Assembly: GCA_963725415.1 (NCBI GenBank)
Contig: CAVRZY010000127.1
Location: 1-16,362 of the forward strand
Direction of reading: 5' to 3'
Length of the DNA: 16,362 bases
From: CAVRZY01 sp963725415
GTDB taxonomy: Bacteria > Acidobacteriota > Terriglobia > Bryobacterales > Bryobacteraceae
Below, piece after piece: positions 16,362 to 16,362 of the stretch. The position numbers and the translations under genes were made by a program. Every line of letters begins with the position of its first letter. The first letter of the stretch is position 1. The notes below the pieces were generated by a model. The model had not been told where the DNA came from. It made no database searches and was given only the letters and a program-made list of their open reading frames with translations.

Positions 16362-16362
16362 G

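Overview
The window is about 16.4 kb of GC-rich bacterial chromosome. It most resembles Acidobacteriota of the Solibacter/Bryobacter type. The grounds are an Oar-like TonB-dependent receptor of about 1,200 residues with an N-terminal carboxypeptidase-regulatory-like domain, a BlaI-type repressor overlapping an M56 membrane peptidase with a C-terminal TonB domain, and G/C-rich codon third positions. This placement is inferred from gene content, not from a phylogenetic marker search.

Layout: a HicB-type antitoxin (18-455, +; any hicA partner would lie off the left edge); alaS (510-3154, -), divergent from a blaI/M56 pair (3246-4873, +); a palindromic intergenic repeat (4880-4977); a large TonB-dependent receptor (5111-8755, +) with its own promoter and a structured leader; a second copy of the repeat (8799-8895) in a non-coding stretch with further hairpins; a six-gene + strand operon (9113-14934) in which every gene overlaps the next; a convergent inverted repeat; an M24 Xaa-Pro peptidase (14987-16111, -); and the 3' end of an unrecognised minus-strand gene running off the right edge.

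The six-gene operon is the main accessory content: a NeuD/PglD-like acyltransferase, a WbmS-like polysaccharide deacetylase, a flippase-like integral membrane protein, an LpxD-like acyltransferase, an acyl-CoA synthetase resembling the oxalate/malonate-CoA ligase group, and a GtrB/ArnC-like polyprenyl-phosphate glycosyltransferase. Together they look like a compact pathway that deacetylates, re-acylates and flips a lipid-linked amino sugar for the cell envelope. It resembles the Arn (aminoarabinose) logic but adds an acyl-activation step. The order and the acylation branch are my inference.

The blaI/M56 pair has a clear promoter and operator. It also has a consensus Shine-Dalgarno sequence and GTG inside the M56 gene, placed so that a separate secreted TonB-domain protein could be made.

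Five single-base frame disruptions interrupt three otherwise well-conserved genes (alaS twice, the TonB receptor twice, the deacetylase once). Since alaS is essential, the simplest reading is indel error in the sequence or assembly. The affected genes are annotated here as intact genes with noted frameshifts.
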